Assembly: GCA_031291175.1 (NCBI GenBank)
Contig: JARLJO010000023.1
Location: 1-64,000 of the forward strand
Reading direction: 5' to 3'
DNA: 64,000 nucleotides
DNA from: Gammaproteobacteria bacterium
GTDB taxonomy: Bacteria > Pseudomonadota > Gammaproteobacteria > DSM-16500
Shown here: positions 16,344-26,167 of the stretch, piece after piece
Position numbering within the stretch: the first letter of the stretch is position 1
Layout of the letters: every line of letters starts with the position of its first letter
Notes under the pieces: model-generated
What the model was told of the DNA's origin: nothing
What the model saw: the letters and a program-made list of their open reading frames with translations, nothing else
Databases searched by the model: none
Made by a program: the position numbers and the translations under genes

Positions 16344-17726
16344 ATGATAGCTGATAATCGCACTAAGGTTAGTTTCTTCGATAAAGCAGTTCTACCTTGG
16401 TTTGTTTGTGGCATTGGTATTTTATTTTATTGTTACAACTACTTCCTCCGTGTTTCCCCTAGTGTCATGCAGAATGACCTAACACAAACATTTCATATCA
16501 CCGCAACGCAATTTGGTACCTTGGCTGGTTTCTACTACTTCGCCTATACAGCGATGCAAGTGCCTGCTGGTATGATTTATGACAAATTTGGCGCCCGCTT
16601 TGTTTTATTTCTAGCTTGCTTGACGGCAGTTGTGGGATTAGCCATTTTTATTGCTGCGGATAGTTTTGCTGTGGCGGGTGCTGGCCGTTTCTTAATCGGT
16701 ATTGGTACGGCTTTTTCTTATATTGGGGTTTTAAAGCTCGCATCCATTTGGTTACCACCTAATCGATTTGCGACGGTAGCCGGTATTACCACTGCGGTTG
16801 GTATGGCTTGTGGCGCTTTATCTCAAAAATATCTCTCTAAAGTGGTTGAAGTGATAGGCTACAAGCATGCTTTGCATACTGCTTTATTGTTAGGTTTAGC
16901 ATTAAGCGTTGCGATCTTGTTCATTATTAGAAGTCGTCCAAAACAAGTTTTCACGAAAACGAATAAAGCGCCTGTTCCTTTGACGTTGAACCAATTGATG
17001 TCAGCGGTTCGTATTATTGCCTTAAATCCTCAAATGTGGTTAATCGGTATTGTGGGTTGTTTGCTCTACCTGCCTGCTTCTGTGTTCCTGGATTTGTGGG
17101 GTATTCCTTATCTAAAGACAGTTTATATGCTGACCTCGCAACAAGCGGCGACTGTTTCTGAGCTGACCTTCTTGGGTTGGATCATTTCAGGCCCGGTTGT
17201 AGGTATTATCTCTGACAAAATCAAACGTCGTCGCATGCCACTCATTATCTCGGGAGCATTAGCAGCTACCTTGTTGTGCGTCATCTTTTACGTACCAGGC
17301 ATTACTGTGTCTGAGTTGTATGTGATCTTTTTTGCTGCGGGTTTTAGCTGTGGCGCGCATCCATTGTGTTTTGCCTTGAGTAAAGAAAATAATCCAGCAC
17401 AAGCTTCCGGTACTGCTGTGGCGGTGACTAATATGTTAATCATGGCCGGTGGCGCAATCTTCCAGCCTGTGGTCGGCAAATTATTGGATATGCATAGCTC
17501 AACGATTGGTGCGAATGGCTTGCCCGTTTACGCTGCCAGTGATTATACCTTTGCGCTCAGTGTTATACCTTTAGGTGTTGCGCTAGGCATTATCGTTTCG
17601 GCCTTCTTGAAAGAAACGCATTGTGAATCACATGAGTCAGTTAACGAACGCAAAGCTGAAGAAGCCGTTAAAGAAACGTATTCCAATGTTATCCCTATGA
17701 CACGCAAAGCTGGCGCTACACTCTAG
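16344..17726 (+). CDS. Major facilitator superfamily transporter
   Basis: 460 residues with about twelve membrane helices in two six-helix halves joined by a basic loop (~190-215, IIRSRPKQVFTKTNK). The loop 2-3 signature reads GMIYDKFGARFVLF (~75), and a related GIISDKIKRRRMP stands at the start of the second half (~290). The C-terminus (~430-460) is a charged cytoplasmic tail. Substrate is not deducible. Homologous transporters in intracellular gammaproteobacteria often import amino acids or organic acids. It is followed by repeat-like hairpins and a terminator. Confidence 0.88.
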   Translation: MIADNRTKVSFFDKAVLPWFVCGIGILFYCYNYFLRVSPSVMQNDLTQTFHITATQFGTLAGFYYFAYTAMQVPAGMIYDKFGARFVLFLACLTAVVGLAIFIAADSFAVAGAGRFLIGIGTAFSYIGVLKLASIWLPPNRFATVAGITTAVGMACGALSQKYLSKVVEVIGYKHALHTALLLGLALSVAILFIIRSRPKQVFTKTNKAPVPLTLNQLMSAVRIIALNPQMWLIGIVGCLLYLPASVFLDLWGIPYLKTVYMLTSQQAATVSELTFLGWIISGPVVGIISDKIKRRRMPLIISGALAATLLCVIFYVPGITVSELYVIFFAAGFSCGAHPLCFALSKENNPAQASGTAVAVTNMLIMAGGAIFQPVVGKLLDMHSSTIGANGLPVYAASDYTFALSVIPLGVALGIIVSAFLKETHCESHESVNERKAEEAVKETYSNVIPMTRKAGATL

Positions 17727-17770
17727 TATCGCTATCATAGCTATAAGTATCCCATCCCCTAGCTCTAATT

Positions 17771-17816
17771 CCCTCCTTTGAAAAAGGAGGGTTGGGGAGG
17801 ATTTATATAAAATCCT
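17771..17816. repeat. Adjacent inverted repeats (CCCTCCTTT hairpin)
   Basis: CCCTCCTTT/AAAGGAGGG (17771-17779, 17783-17791) is followed by GTTGGGGAGG and AGGATTT/AAATCCT (17798-17816). The pattern looks like a dispersed intergenic element, but only one copy occurs in the window. Confidence 0.45.
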
Positions 17817-17904
17817 TTCCTAAACTTCTTGAACAGGATACCTCAAGCCATTTCCAATAATATCGCTATCGTAGACATAAATATCGATACAAGTGCTTAT
17901 GGTT

Positions 17905-17945
17905 CTGATCCCCTCCTTTTTCAACAGAGGGGATCAGATTTTTTC
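17905..17945 (+). terminator. Strong terminator after the MFS gene
   Basis: 11-base stem CTGATCCCCTC (17905-17915) with GAGGGGATCAG (17927-17937), followed by ATTTTTTC. It ends exactly at the stop of convergent hemF and could serve both genes. Confidence 0.75.
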
Positions 17946-18870
17946 AGATCCAATCTTTAGGCATCAAAAAGTTTTTATATAACTTTTCTTCTTCACTATT
18001 GGGTTCTGGCTGCCAATTGTATTTCCACTCAACCTGCGGCGGTAAAGACATCAAAATCGATTCTGTGCGACCACCCGATTGCAAACCAAACAAAGTGCCT
18101 CGGTCATAAAGCAAATTGAATTCCACATAGCGTCCGCGTCGATAGCATTGAAATTGACGTTCTCTTTCGCCATACGCATGGGTTTTGCGTTTTTCTACAA
18201 TGGGTTGGTAGGCCTTGATATAATGATCCCCTACGTTGCGCATAAACGCGAAAGAATGCTGAAATCCCCATTCATTAAGATCATCAAAAAATAAACCGCC
18301 AATGCCTCGAGGTTCTTCACGGTGTTTTAAATAAAAGTATTCATCACACTGCTTTTTATAGTGTGGATACACAGCTTCACCGTATGGCTCACAAGCTTCT
18401 TTTGCCATTTGGTGCCAATGCACGCAGTCTTCTTCAAAGCCGTAGTACGGGGTCAGATCAAAGCCGCCGCCAAACCACCATATGGGTTCTGCCCCCGGTT
18501 TTTCTGCCATGAGAAAGCGAACATTCATGTGTGATGTCGGGATATAGGGATTTAAAGGATGGATAACAGTAGAAACCCCTATTGCTTGAAAGTGACAACC
18601 CGCCAAAGCTGGGCGTTTGGCGGTTGCCGATGGTGGTAATTGTATTCCCTGAACATGTGAAAAATTAACACCGGCTTTTTCTAATATTCGGCCCCCGACT
18701 AAAACACGGGATCTGCCTCCTCCACCGGTTTGATGTTGCCATTGGTCTTCCTCAAAGGTAGCTTCGCCGTCTTCCACTTCAAGAAAAGCACAAATACGGT
18801 TTTGTAAATTGTGTAAATAATCTTTTATGAGGATAATGGATGCGCCTATATCTATTTTTTCTGGAGTCAT
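17944..18870 (-). CDS. hemF: Oxygen-dependent coproporphyrinogen III oxidase
   Basis: A 308-residue cytoplasmic enzyme that decarboxylates coproporphyrinogen III to protoporphyrinogen IX in heme synthesis, using O2. Family signatures are [10 protein letters not shown] (~48), [17 protein letters not shown] (~112), [19 protein letters not shown] (~130), [16 protein letters not shown] (~180) and [12 protein letters not shown] (~250). The length equals that of E. coli HemF. The start has an AGGT ribosome-binding site. It is divergent from acnA across a 71-base promoter region. Confidence 0.96.
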   Translation of the reverse strand: MTPEKIDIGASIILIKDYLHNLQNRICAFLEVEDGEATFEEDQWQHQTGGGGRSRVLVGGRILEKAGVNFSHVQGIQLPPSATAKRPALAGCHFQAIGVSTVIHPLNPYIPTSHMNVRFLMAEKPGAEPIWWFGGGFDLTPYYGFEEDCVHWHQMAKEACEPYGEAVYPHYKKQCDEYFYLKHREEPRGIGGLFFDDLNEWGFQHSFAFMRNVGDHYIKAYQPIVEKRKTHAYGERERQFQCYRRGRYVEFNLLYDRGTLFGLQSGGRTESILMSLPPQVEWKYNWQPEPNSEEEKLYKNFLMPKDWI

Positions 18871-18895
18871 GTGATTACCTAATCGAAAATTAAGT

Positions 18896-18901
18896 TATAA
18901 T
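18896..18901 (+). promoter_or_regulatory. Probable -10 element for acnA
   Basis: A consensus TATAAT in the 71-base hemF-acnA divergent region, 40 bases before the acnA ATG. No good -35 box is visible at the usual distance, so this rests on the -10 match alone. Confidence 0.4.
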
Positions 18902-18941
18902 AAATTACAAATTTTGCCACACATTCTATTGAGAGCCTACT

Positions 18942-21620
18942 ATGACCACGACCGACACATTAAAAACCCGTCGCACCCTAACAGTGAATGGCATCGACTA
19001 TGACTACTTTAGTTTGCCAATCGCAGAGCAAGCCGGATTAACAGGGCTATCTACACTCCCCTTTTCATTAAAAATCTTATTAGAAAATCTGCTACGCAAT
19101 GAAGATGGTATTACGGTAACGCTAGATGATATTAAAGCGATTCCGCTCTGGTTGCAAAAAAAATCGTCGGATCGTGAAATCGCTTATCGCCCAGCCCGTG
19201 TTTTAATGCAAGACTTTACCGGTGTGCCAGCGGTTGTGGATTTGGCTGCTATGCGCAATGCCATTAAAAAAATGGGTGGTGATCCAGAACGTATCAATCC
19301 CTTGTCTCCTGTTGATTTAGTCATTGATCACTCTGTACAGGTTGATAAATATGGCACAAACGACGCTTTGCAAGTGAACGCACACATTGAAATGGACCGT
19401 AACCGCGAGCGCTATGAGTTTTTACGCTGGGGACAAAAAGCATTCGAAAATTTCCGTGTCGTCCCACCTGACACCGGAATCTGTCATCAAATCAATTTAG
19501 AGTTTTTAGCGAAGACCATTTGGTCTCAACAAGTCGACGGCAAAAATATGGCTTATCCGGATACTTTAGTCGGTACCGATAGTCACACCACTATGATTAA
19601 TGGTTTAGGCGTGTTGGGTTGGGGCGTTGGTGGTATTGAAGCCGAAGCTGCCATGCTAGGCCAGCCAATCTCGATGTTGATTCCTGAAGTGGTTGGGATG
19701 AAGCTGGTTGGTAAATTACGTGAAGGTGTGACGGCTACCGATTTGGTATTAACGATCACTAATATTTTACGTAAAAAAGGCGTAGTCGGTAAATTTGTTG
19801 AATTTTATGGTTCCGGCTTGCAGGATTTGCCACTGGCTGATCGTGCCACGATCGCTAACATGGCGCCAGAATACGGTGCAACATGTGGCTTCTTCCCTAT
19901 CGATCAAATCACCATTAATTATTTGCGTTTAACAGGCCGTGATGAGCAAAACATTGGATTAGTGGAAGCTTATGCCAAAGCTCAGGGCATGTGGCACGAT
20001 GCGAAGAGCGTGGATCCTGTCTTCACTGATACATTGGAGCTGGATTTGGCGACAGTTGAACCGAGCTTGGCAGGCCCTAAACGTCCTCAAGATCGCGTTG
20101 CCTTAGCTCAAATTCAAGGTTCATTTGATAAGTTGTTATCAGAGGCTAATCGCTCATCTGAAAAAAATACCGCATTTAAAACCACCAATGGTTTTGACTT
20201 AAATCATGGTGACGTGGTGATTGCCGCTATCACTAGCTGCACGAACACATCCAATCCCAGTGTGCTGATGGCTGCTGGCCTCGTTGCGAAAAAAGCGGTT
20301 GAAAAAGGCATGCAGCCAAAACCGTGGGTCAAGTCCTCTCTTGCACCGGGCTCTCAAGTGGTGACACGTTATTTGGAAGAAGCTGGCCTGCAAACCTATT
20401 TAGACCAAATTGGTTTTGACCTCGTGGGATACGGTTGTACGACTTGTATCGGAAATTCCGGGCCGCTACCGGATGCGGTTGCAAAAACGGTTGCTGAAAA
20501 TGATTTAATTGTCTCTGCTGTGTTGTCAGGCAATCGAAATTTTGAAGGTCGGGTCCATCCGCAAGTCAAAGCCAATTGGTTAGCCTCGCCTCCACTGGTG
20601 GTTGCCTTTGCCTTGGCAGGTACAACGCAAATTGATTTATCAATTGATGCGATTGGCGAAGATGCGTCAGGTAATCCCGTTTATCTCAAAGACATTTGGC
20701 CTACGAATGCGGAAGTGGCTCTGGAAGTAGCAAAAGTAAGTAGCAAGATGTTCAGCGAACAATACTCCGATGTGTTCTTGGGGACGGAAGAATGGCAAGC
20801 CATGAAAATTCCTAGCAGTCAAACTTATGCTTGGCAGATGGATTCTACTTACATTCAGCATCCTCCTTTCTTTGATAACATGTTGCCACAACCGGAAAAA
20901 GTGCATGATATTAAAGGCGCACGTATTTTAGCGCTTTTGGGTGATAGCATTACTACCGACCATATCTCACCAGCCGGTTCGATTAAAGCGGATAGTCCAG
21001 CAGGTATTTATTTGATGGCACAAGGTGTTGCCGCGAAAGATTTTAACTCTCTCGGCGCACGTCGTGGTAATCATGAGGTCATGATGCGAGGTACTTTCGC
21101 TAATATCCGTATTAAGAATGAAATGGTTCCAGGTGTTGAAGGTGGTTTTACTAAATTCATACCTTCTGGCGCTGTCATGCCAATTTTTGATGCTGCCATG
21201 TTGTATCAAAAAGACAAAACGCCGTTGGTTGTCATTGCAGGTAAAGAATACGGTACAGGCTCTTCACGTGATTGGGCAGCAAAAGGACCTAAATTGCTGG
21301 GTGTGAGTGTTGTGATCGCGGAAAGCTTCGAGCGTATTCACCGTTCAAATTTAATTGGGATGGGTATCTTGCCATTAGAATTTAAAAATGGCGCGACACG
21401 CAAGTCGTTAAATCTAGTGGGTGATGAAGTAATCGATATCGTGGGTATTTCGGGTGATATTACACCACGCATGAATATTAAAGCAGTGATTCATCGTGCG
21501 GACGAATCAACAACGGACCTCGATTTACTTTGCAGAATTGATACCGTGAACGAAGTTGAATATTATTCTAACGGTGGTATTTTGCAGTATGTGTTGCGCA
21601 ACATGCTAAAAAATACTTAA
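18942..21620 (+). CDS. acnA: Aconitate hydratase A
   Basis: An 892-residue [4Fe-4S] aconitase/IRP1-type enzyme that interconverts citrate and isocitrate in the TCA cycle. Cluster cysteines are visible in TSCTNTSNP (~431) and [11 protein letters not shown] (~497-504). Other signatures are [24 protein letters not shown] (~213, shown in part), [15 protein letters not shown] (~668) and [13 protein letters not shown] (~770). The length matches E. coli AcnA. It is monocistronic, with a weak GAGAG ribosome-binding site, and ends at a clear terminator. Confidence 0.97.
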   Translation: MTTTDTLKTRRTLTVNGIDYDYFSLPIAEQAGLTGLSTLPFSLKILLENLLRNEDGITVTLDDIKAIPLWLQKKSSDREIAYRPARVLMQDFTGVPAVVDLAAMRNAIKKMGGDPERINPLSPVDLVIDHSVQVDKYGTNDALQVNAHIEMDRNRERYEFLRWGQKAFENFRVVPPDTGICHQINLEFLAKTIWSQQVDGKNMAYPDTLVGTDSHTTMINGLGVLGWGVGGIEAEAAMLGQPISMLIPEVVGMKLVGKLREGVTATDLVLTITNILRKKGVVGKFVEFYGSGLQDLPLADRATIANMAPEYGATCGFFPIDQITINYLRLTGRDEQNIGLVEAYAKAQGMWHDAKSVDPVFTDTLELDLATVEPSLAGPKRPQDRVALAQIQGSFDKLLSEANRSSEKNTAFKTTNGFDLNHGDVVIAAITSCTNTSNPSVLMAAGLVAKKAVEKGMQPKPWVKSSLAPGSQVVTRYLEEAGLQTYLDQIGFDLVGYGCTTCIGNSGPLPDAVAKTVAENDLIVSAVLSGNRNFEGRVHPQVKANWLASPPLVVAFALAGTTQIDLSIDAIGEDASGNPVYLKDIWPTNAEVALEVAKVSSKMFSEQYSDVFLGTEEWQAMKIPSSQTYAWQMDSTYIQHPPFFDNMLPQPEKVHDIKGARILALLGDSITTDHISPAGSIKADSPAGIYLMAQGVAAKDFNSLGARRGNHEVMMRGTFANIRIKNEMVPGVEGGFTKFIPSGAVMPIFDAAMLYQKDKTPLVVIAGKEYGTGSSRDWAAKGPKLLGVSVVIAESFERIHRSNLIGMGILPLEFKNGATRKSLNLVGDEVIDIVGISGDITPRMNIKAVIHRADESTTDLDLLCRIDTVNEVEYYSNGGILQYVLRNMLKNT

Positions 21621-21635
21621 ACCAATCTCGTTATG

Positions 21636-21673
21636 AAAAATCCCGGGGAGCGTTACCTCATCCGGGATTTTTC
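21636..21673 (+). terminator. Terminator of acnA
   Basis: 11-base stem AAAAATCCCGG (21636-21646) pairing with CCGGGATTTTT (21662-21672), with a 15-base loop. The T run closes the stem. Confidence 0.8.
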
Positions 21674-21713
21674 TTATCTTCGATGTAAAAAAATCTAAAT
21701 AGAGGTATAGGAA

Positions 21714-22721
21714 ATGCCGCCGTTGTCAGATGGAAAAAGCAACTCAGATTACTTTAGACGTTATGATGGTGCATTTAAAGATGCTGATGAGTCACCTGCT
21801 GATACATTAAGTCAACCATTACTAGAAGAATCCAAATCTGCATCCGTAGAAAACGCGTTACCGAATACAAATGATCGGAATCGTGATGTTGAATTATCGA
21901 CTATTTCAGGGGGATTATTAGATGCGCCAGCGCGAACTGCTGTTGTAACCCCTCATCGCCCACTGTTGGCTTTAGCACAAACGCCTCTGGATTTGCAGCG
22001 TGAGAGGATAAGGTTGGAGCGTCTTAATTCACGCATAGATAAAATGATAGCGCTAATCAAAGAAGAGGCGAAAAGTAATAAGTCTTGCGCTAAAAAGTTA
22101 TACCCTTGTACGGTTCTAATGTTTTTGTTAGGCGAGGTGCTGTTGCTCTTGAAATTTTTGCAAGCCAGCGCGCCAGATGAATCTCCTGATGCATTACTGA
22201 GAGATCGGAATTTAGATATCGCTTGCAAAGAGCAGTCAAATTATACTTTTACTTTCCGTGAAGAATTTCTTTGCGAAACGGCTTTGTATTTAAATTCTGT
22301 CGTGAAAATGGATGAAATTGAATTTTTTAATATCGATAAGCTGAGTAATGTATTGCCTTCAGTCTTGCTAATATTGCTAACATTGGTTGGGTCTATCACT
22401 GCATATGTCTTCATTCAAAATGGTGACAGTGAGGAGTCTTTCAGAAATTTCTCTGAGTTACTTCAATGCAGAGCGCAGATTTTATTTGTTGATATGGATC
22501 TCTTTTTCGATTTGGATATGCCTGTCTCTCAAGGTATTCATATTCTCAGCGCACTAAAAGAAAACAATTTGCGTAAGTATAAAGAATTATCCCCTAACTC
22601 TTCATTGTCAGTAGCACCTTTCTACGTGCCTCCTGTTGCACGAGATTCACAAAGTGCGGCAGTAGATGACGGTGAAAGAAAAGAAACTGAAGTGGCTATC
22701 TCCATGCGGCAGGGTCGCTGA
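21714..22721 (+). CDS. Orphan two-TM protein, effector-like
   Basis: 335 residues, no family recognised. The N-terminal ~90 residues are polar, acidic and Ser/Asp-rich with no signal peptide. A basic helix (~97-125) precedes a first membrane segment (~130-150, TVLMFLLGEVLLLLKFL). A ~65-residue loop with two cysteines follows, then a second membrane segment (~214-236, VLPSVLLILLTLVGSITAYVFI) and a C-terminal cytoplasmic tail. The hairpin topology with long polar termini recalls membrane-targeted secreted effectors of Legionellales, but that is inference. It has a GAGG ribosome-binding site. It lies between acnA and a repeat-rich gap. Confidence 0.65.
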   Translation: MPPLSDGKSNSDYFRRYDGAFKDADESPADTLSQPLLEESKSASVENALPNTNDRNRDVELSTISGGLLDAPARTAVVTPHRPLLALAQTPLDLQRERIRLERLNSRIDKMIALIKEEAKSNKSCAKKLYPCTVLMFLLGEVLLLLKFLQASAPDESPDALLRDRNLDIACKEQSNYTFTFREEFLCETALYLNSVVKMDEIEFFNIDKLSNVLPSVLLILLTLVGSITAYVFIQNGDSEESFRNFSELLQCRAQILFVDMDLFFDLDMPVSQGIHILSALKENNLRKYKELSPNSSLSVAPFYVPPVARDSQSAAVDDGERKETEVAISMRQGR

Positions 22722-23220
22722 AGCTGAAGGTGGTTTTACTAAATAAATGAATCGATCTACGTCGCGCTCTACCTACATCGCCGCTCCACCTGCATCACCG
22801 TTCCACCTGCATCACCGTTCCACCTACGTCTACGTCGCCGCTCCACCTACGTCCCGCGGCTTGTCCGCGGGATCCAGATTAACCTAGCAATTCTTCGTGT
22901 AAATCACCGTGGAGTTTCGGCAACGCCGCGTGACACCAACCCCTGTTAACCAATACCCTATCAGCCTTGTCAGTTCGTGACTTATCTATTACTTTTGGCA
23001 GTTCATTGCCATGGTTCATGCGGGCTATCCGTACAAAAGAGGCGGCAAGATTATCGAATATATTTATATAAATCAATAGAGTAAGTTAAAAATTCGATCT
23101 GATTGAATTATGCGTACAAAAAGTCTAATATGCATTCCTATTGAAAATCCACGTATAATGCGTCTCATCAATATTCCTATCTTATTTTAATAATTTTTTA
23201 TATTTTTTGAAGTGATTTTT
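22722..23220. other. Repeat-rich intergenic region
   Basis: A ~500-base gap. It starts with TGAAGGTGGTTTTACTAAAT, 20 bases identical to part of acnA (from 21137). Next come two copies of CCACCTGCATCACC (22787-22800, 22803-22816) and family A copy 4. A minus-strand 65-codon frame (22879-23076) follows, which I could not tie to any protein. The last ~120 bases are AT-rich upstream DNA of the next gene. Confidence 0.6.
22846..22877 (+). repeat. Family A hairpin repeat, copy 4
   Basis: CCTACGTCCCGCGGCTTGTC and the matching arm CCGCGGGATCCAG. The tail (ATTAACCTAGCAATTCTTCG) is almost identical to that of the copy at 38984, so the unit is longer than the hairpin. Confidence 0.85.
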
Positions 23221-25107
23221 ATGTTATCTCATCAAGCGGTTAAATATTCCATAGAGCAAACTATCCCTCTTTCCAACCAAAAGACATTTGCAAACAAAGT
23301 AGTTTGTTCTGAAGATGAATTTATATTTTCACAAGATAAAGAAATCCATCTGTTTAGCGTAAATGCGAATGCTGTTGTTAAAACTAAATTGTTAGAAAAC
23401 CGGATTGCAAATATAAAAAAAATATCTGCTACACAAATTGCAGTTTCTGTAAAAGAAACGAAAGAAATTAAAATCTTTGTTCTTGATAGCAAGACTTTGG
23501 AATTTCAATTTGGTCCCTTTGATGCAAGCACACATCATGTAGATGTTTTGCCTTCTTCTGAAATATTTTTATTAAATTATAAAGATGATTTAAAAAATTT
23601 TGGTGATGAAAATTTTCTAGATCATGAAATACAAGCAGGAAGTGTGATTAAACTTGGTGACGGGCGTATAGCTTTTATCTCAAAGCCATGTGAAAAAGTT
23701 AAAAAACACACTACAGAACAAACTGTAAATCCAAAGCCAGTAAAACAAGTAGAAAAAAAAGATTCTTCATCTTGTGGTGAATCTTCTGATGATGACGATG
23801 TGGATTTCGATGTGCCATATTTGACTTCGTCAGAACCTATAAAGATCAGGATAAGTGTATGGCAACACGGTGGTCATGCATTTAATAATATTTTTTCTGT
23901 GGATTTAAATGAAAACATTAAATTTTTATATAGCTTACCCGATGGAAGTTTGTTGAGTTTCTCATATACAGGAATGCATCGGTGGGATATCGGGAAAAAA
24001 GAATGTATCGGATTTTTAAAATTACCTGTAACTGATACTATAGCCGAAGATATATTTACTCAGGCTGAATTGCTTGATAAAGATACTTTAATTTTATATA
24101 AAAAACCTAAGTTTGATGATTGGCATCATGAATTGACTAATCGAATTTTATTATTGAATTTTACTGGTTTATTCTACAGCAATTTACAGACAGAAAGTTT
24201 TACCTATCTTCAAGTTCTTCCTGAAAATCATGTTGCATTAAGCATTGGTGGGGATTCTGCAAAGTATCTTTATGGCCGACCTGAGGCTTATGAGATTACT
24301 ATCAAGTCAGATTACAAATTAGCATATGTACCCTCTTTGCTGCACGAACTAGATGAATCGACCAACATGATTGACGTTTTGGTTGATATGGTTGGAGACT
24401 ATGTGGCTTTAGATTTTGATGTCACGCTCACTATAGCGGATAAGATTGTTTATGAAGCTAAAGTTTTGCAACAAGCTACAATGCCATTTACTGGGTTGCC
24501 ACGTTTTATTAATGATGGTCATCAAATAACGGAAATTCGCACTTTTGGTAGGAGCCAAAAATACGATGTAGATTGGAAGCAATTCAGTGTTTCAAGGAAC
24601 GATAATTTAAGTTTGCGCCACATCCATGAAATAGACTATAAAACCGTGCAGGTTGCAAAGAACAGATGGATTCACTATCACTTTGGTTTGCAGCTCATTA
24701 ATTCAAATAATAAAGTTTATCGCAAATTGGATTTGGAAGATGCACAGCAACCGCTTCCCTGTATCGGTTTTTCTGTAAGGCTTACGCCTTGTAATGGTCG
24801 TTTTGTTATTGGTTATGGCTATTCCAAAATTATTTCAATCTTAGATTTGCAAACACTTTCATGTAGTTTGCTTGAGTTACCATTGCGGGCTTCATCGGTG
24901 GTTGCTTTTAAAGATGGAAGCTTTGGTGCAATTGGTTCTGAATCTGTGCCTTCCAACCGATTTGATGCGCGCGAGAAATCGACTTTATTTAAATTCTCAA
25001 TTTTTGTAGCGGGCAAGAAAACTTACGCAGAAATTATGAAAGAATATTCAGATAAGCTTACTGCAAAAAGTGAAGATGAAGTACCAAGTCGTTTATCAGC
25101 TAAATGA
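23221..25107 (+). CDS. Large orphan protein, beta-propeller-like
   Basis: 628 residues from the ATG at 23221. A GTG three codons upstream also opens the frame, but GAAGTG is better placed for the ATG. No signal peptide, no membrane helix. The sequence is AT-rich and built of repeating short strands with motifs such as LGDGRIAFIS, LPDGSLLSFSYTGMHRWDI and LPENHVALSIGG. They recur roughly every 40-60 residues and suggest a WD40/Kelch-like propeller. A Glu/Asp/Ser-rich insert (~165-195) interrupts it. The function is unknown. The fold guess is inference, and such proteins in this order are often secreted effectors. Confidence 0.65.
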   Translation: MLSHQAVKYSIEQTIPLSNQKTFANKVVCSEDEFIFSQDKEIHLFSVNANAVVKTKLLENRIANIKKISATQIAVSVKETKEIKIFVLDSKTLEFQFGPFDASTHHVDVLPSSEIFLLNYKDDLKNFGDENFLDHEIQAGSVIKLGDGRIAFISKPCEKVKKHTTEQTVNPKPVKQVEKKDSSSCGESSDDDDVDFDVPYLTSSEPIKIRISVWQHGGHAFNNIFSVDLNENIKFLYSLPDGSLLSFSYTGMHRWDIGKKECIGFLKLPVTDTIAEDIFTQAELLDKDTLILYKKPKFDDWHHELTNRILLLNFTGLFYSNLQTESFTYLQVLPENHVALSIGGDSAKYLYGRPEAYEITIKSDYKLAYVPSLLHELDESTNMIDVLVDMVGDYVALDFDVTLTIADKIVYEAKVLQQATMPFTGLPRFINDGHQITEIRTFGRSQKYDVDWKQFSVSRNDNLSLRHIHEIDYKTVQVAKNRWIHYHFGLQLINSNNKVYRKLDLEDAQQPLPCIGFSVRLTPCNGRFVIGYGYSKIISILDLQTLSCSLLELPLRASSVVAFKDGSFGAIGSESVPSNRFDAREKSTLFKFSIFVAGKKTYAEIMKEYSDKLTAKSEDEVPSRLSAK

Positions 25108-25249
25108 AGTTTATTGTGCATGGAAAAACGTAATGACATATTGTGTGAAGGAAAAACATGGAGAAAGTTTGGCGTCATAGGAAGCCCTCTGGGTCAAAGG
25201 CCAACACCCACGCCTGCGGCAGCCAGCACCTACGTGCAGCCACATACCG

Positions 25250-25309
25250 CCTACGTACCGCAGCTTGTCCGTAGTATTCATTAGTGTTAATAAATACCGC
25301 GGACAAGTT
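25250..25309. repeat. Family A repeat, copy 5 with a truncated inverted partner
   Basis: 25250-25279 carries CTACGTACCGCAG, loop CTTGT, then imperfect arm CCGTAGTA. 25294-25309 is half of an inverted copy (TACCGCGGACAAG). It lies downstream of the 628-residue gene, at the 3' end of the minus-strand gene that follows. Confidence 0.6.
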
Positions 25310-25319
25310 ATCTTTTTTC

Positions 25320-25898
25320 TTACTGAGGTTGCACCTTTTTGGATGTTTGCGCAGGGGTTGGATTTGTGAGGCGTGGCTTCTCAGCAGGATGCTGTGCTTT
25401 TTGTTGGTTAAGTTGCAAGTTCATCTGTTTCAACGCAGCGCGGTCATTTTCTAATTTTCTTTGATCTTCTCTGAGGGCTTCTCGCAGTCGCCAGGTAGAT
25501 TCATTTAATTGTTTAATTTGTTCGCGATATTGCCAAGTTTCTCTTTCTATTCTTCTCTGCTCTTCATCGCGCTGTCTTATCTGATCACGATAGGGTTGTT
25601 CGGCAAGTTGTCGTTGTTGGTTTAATTTATTAATTTGATCCTGATAAGGCTGACTCACTTGTCTTAGCGCCTCGTCTAATCCTCTGTATTTGTCTTGAAA
25701 GGGTTTTTCTCTAGCTTGAATTTGTAGATTCAGTTGATTGATTTGATCTTGTATTGGTTTTAGAACCATTTGATCTTTTTTATATTGATCTTCATCTTGA
25801 TGCATGGAAGCAGCTACTCTCATCTCATCTGAAAACGCGTTACTTACACCGAACAGGAAAACGATTACACTCATTGCCAACAACGTTTTGTTCGCCAT
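25320..25898 (-). CDS. Periplasmic coiled-coil protein with internal repeats
   Basis: 192 residues. A signal peptide (ANKTLLAMSVIVFLFGVSNA) is cut near residue 22-24. The mature part is an almost continuous Gln/Arg/Glu-rich coiled coil with about four degenerate repeats around the motif PYQDQINKLNQQ. Examples are EKPFQDKYRGLDE, SQPYQDQINKLNQQ and EQPYRDQIRQRDEE. The C-terminus is Pro/Thr-rich. GGAG stands eight bases before the ATG. No enzyme family fits. A structural or envelope role is possible. Confidence 0.7.
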   Translation of the reverse strand: MANKTLLAMSVIVFLFGVSNAFSDEMRVAASMHQDEDQYKKDQMVLKPIQDQINQLNLQIQAREKPFQDKYRGLDEALRQVSQPYQDQINKLNQQRQLAEQPYRDQIRQRDEEQRRIERETWQYREQIKQLNESTWRLREALREDQRKLENDRAALKQMNLQLNQQKAQHPAEKPRLTNPTPAQTSKKVQPQ

Positions 25899-26076
25899 GA
25901 TTCGCGCTCCAATGAAGAATGTTATTCTACAATTTTATCGCATTTTATGGGTTTGTGCGGGCAAATATGCCTTCTCATCAGTAGAAAAAATATTAGTATA
26001 ATGTTATCAAGGTGATATAAGTCAGCGCTGCCTTAAAGTAAATGACTCAGAAACAGAAACGTTGATATAGAATGCT

Positions 26077-26108
26077 CTGGATCCTGCGGACAAGCCGCAG
26101 GACGTAGG
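26077..26108 (-). repeat. Family A hairpin repeat, copy 6
   Basis: CTGGA, arms TCCTGCGG and CCGCAGGA around ACAAG, then CGTAGG. The arm change relative to CCCGCGG is compensated on both sides, which keeps the hairpin. It lies ~60 bases beyond the cysS stop. Confidence 0.8.
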
Positions 26109-26167
26109 CGGGGTGGATGAGCGTAAGCGCTAACCTAAGGATTTTTCTTTAAAAAGCATACGATAGG

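Noticed and set aside
22879-23076. 65-codon minus-strand frame as a gene
   Set aside because: It ends in the conserved tail of family A copy 4, has no ribosome-binding site and no recognisable relatives.
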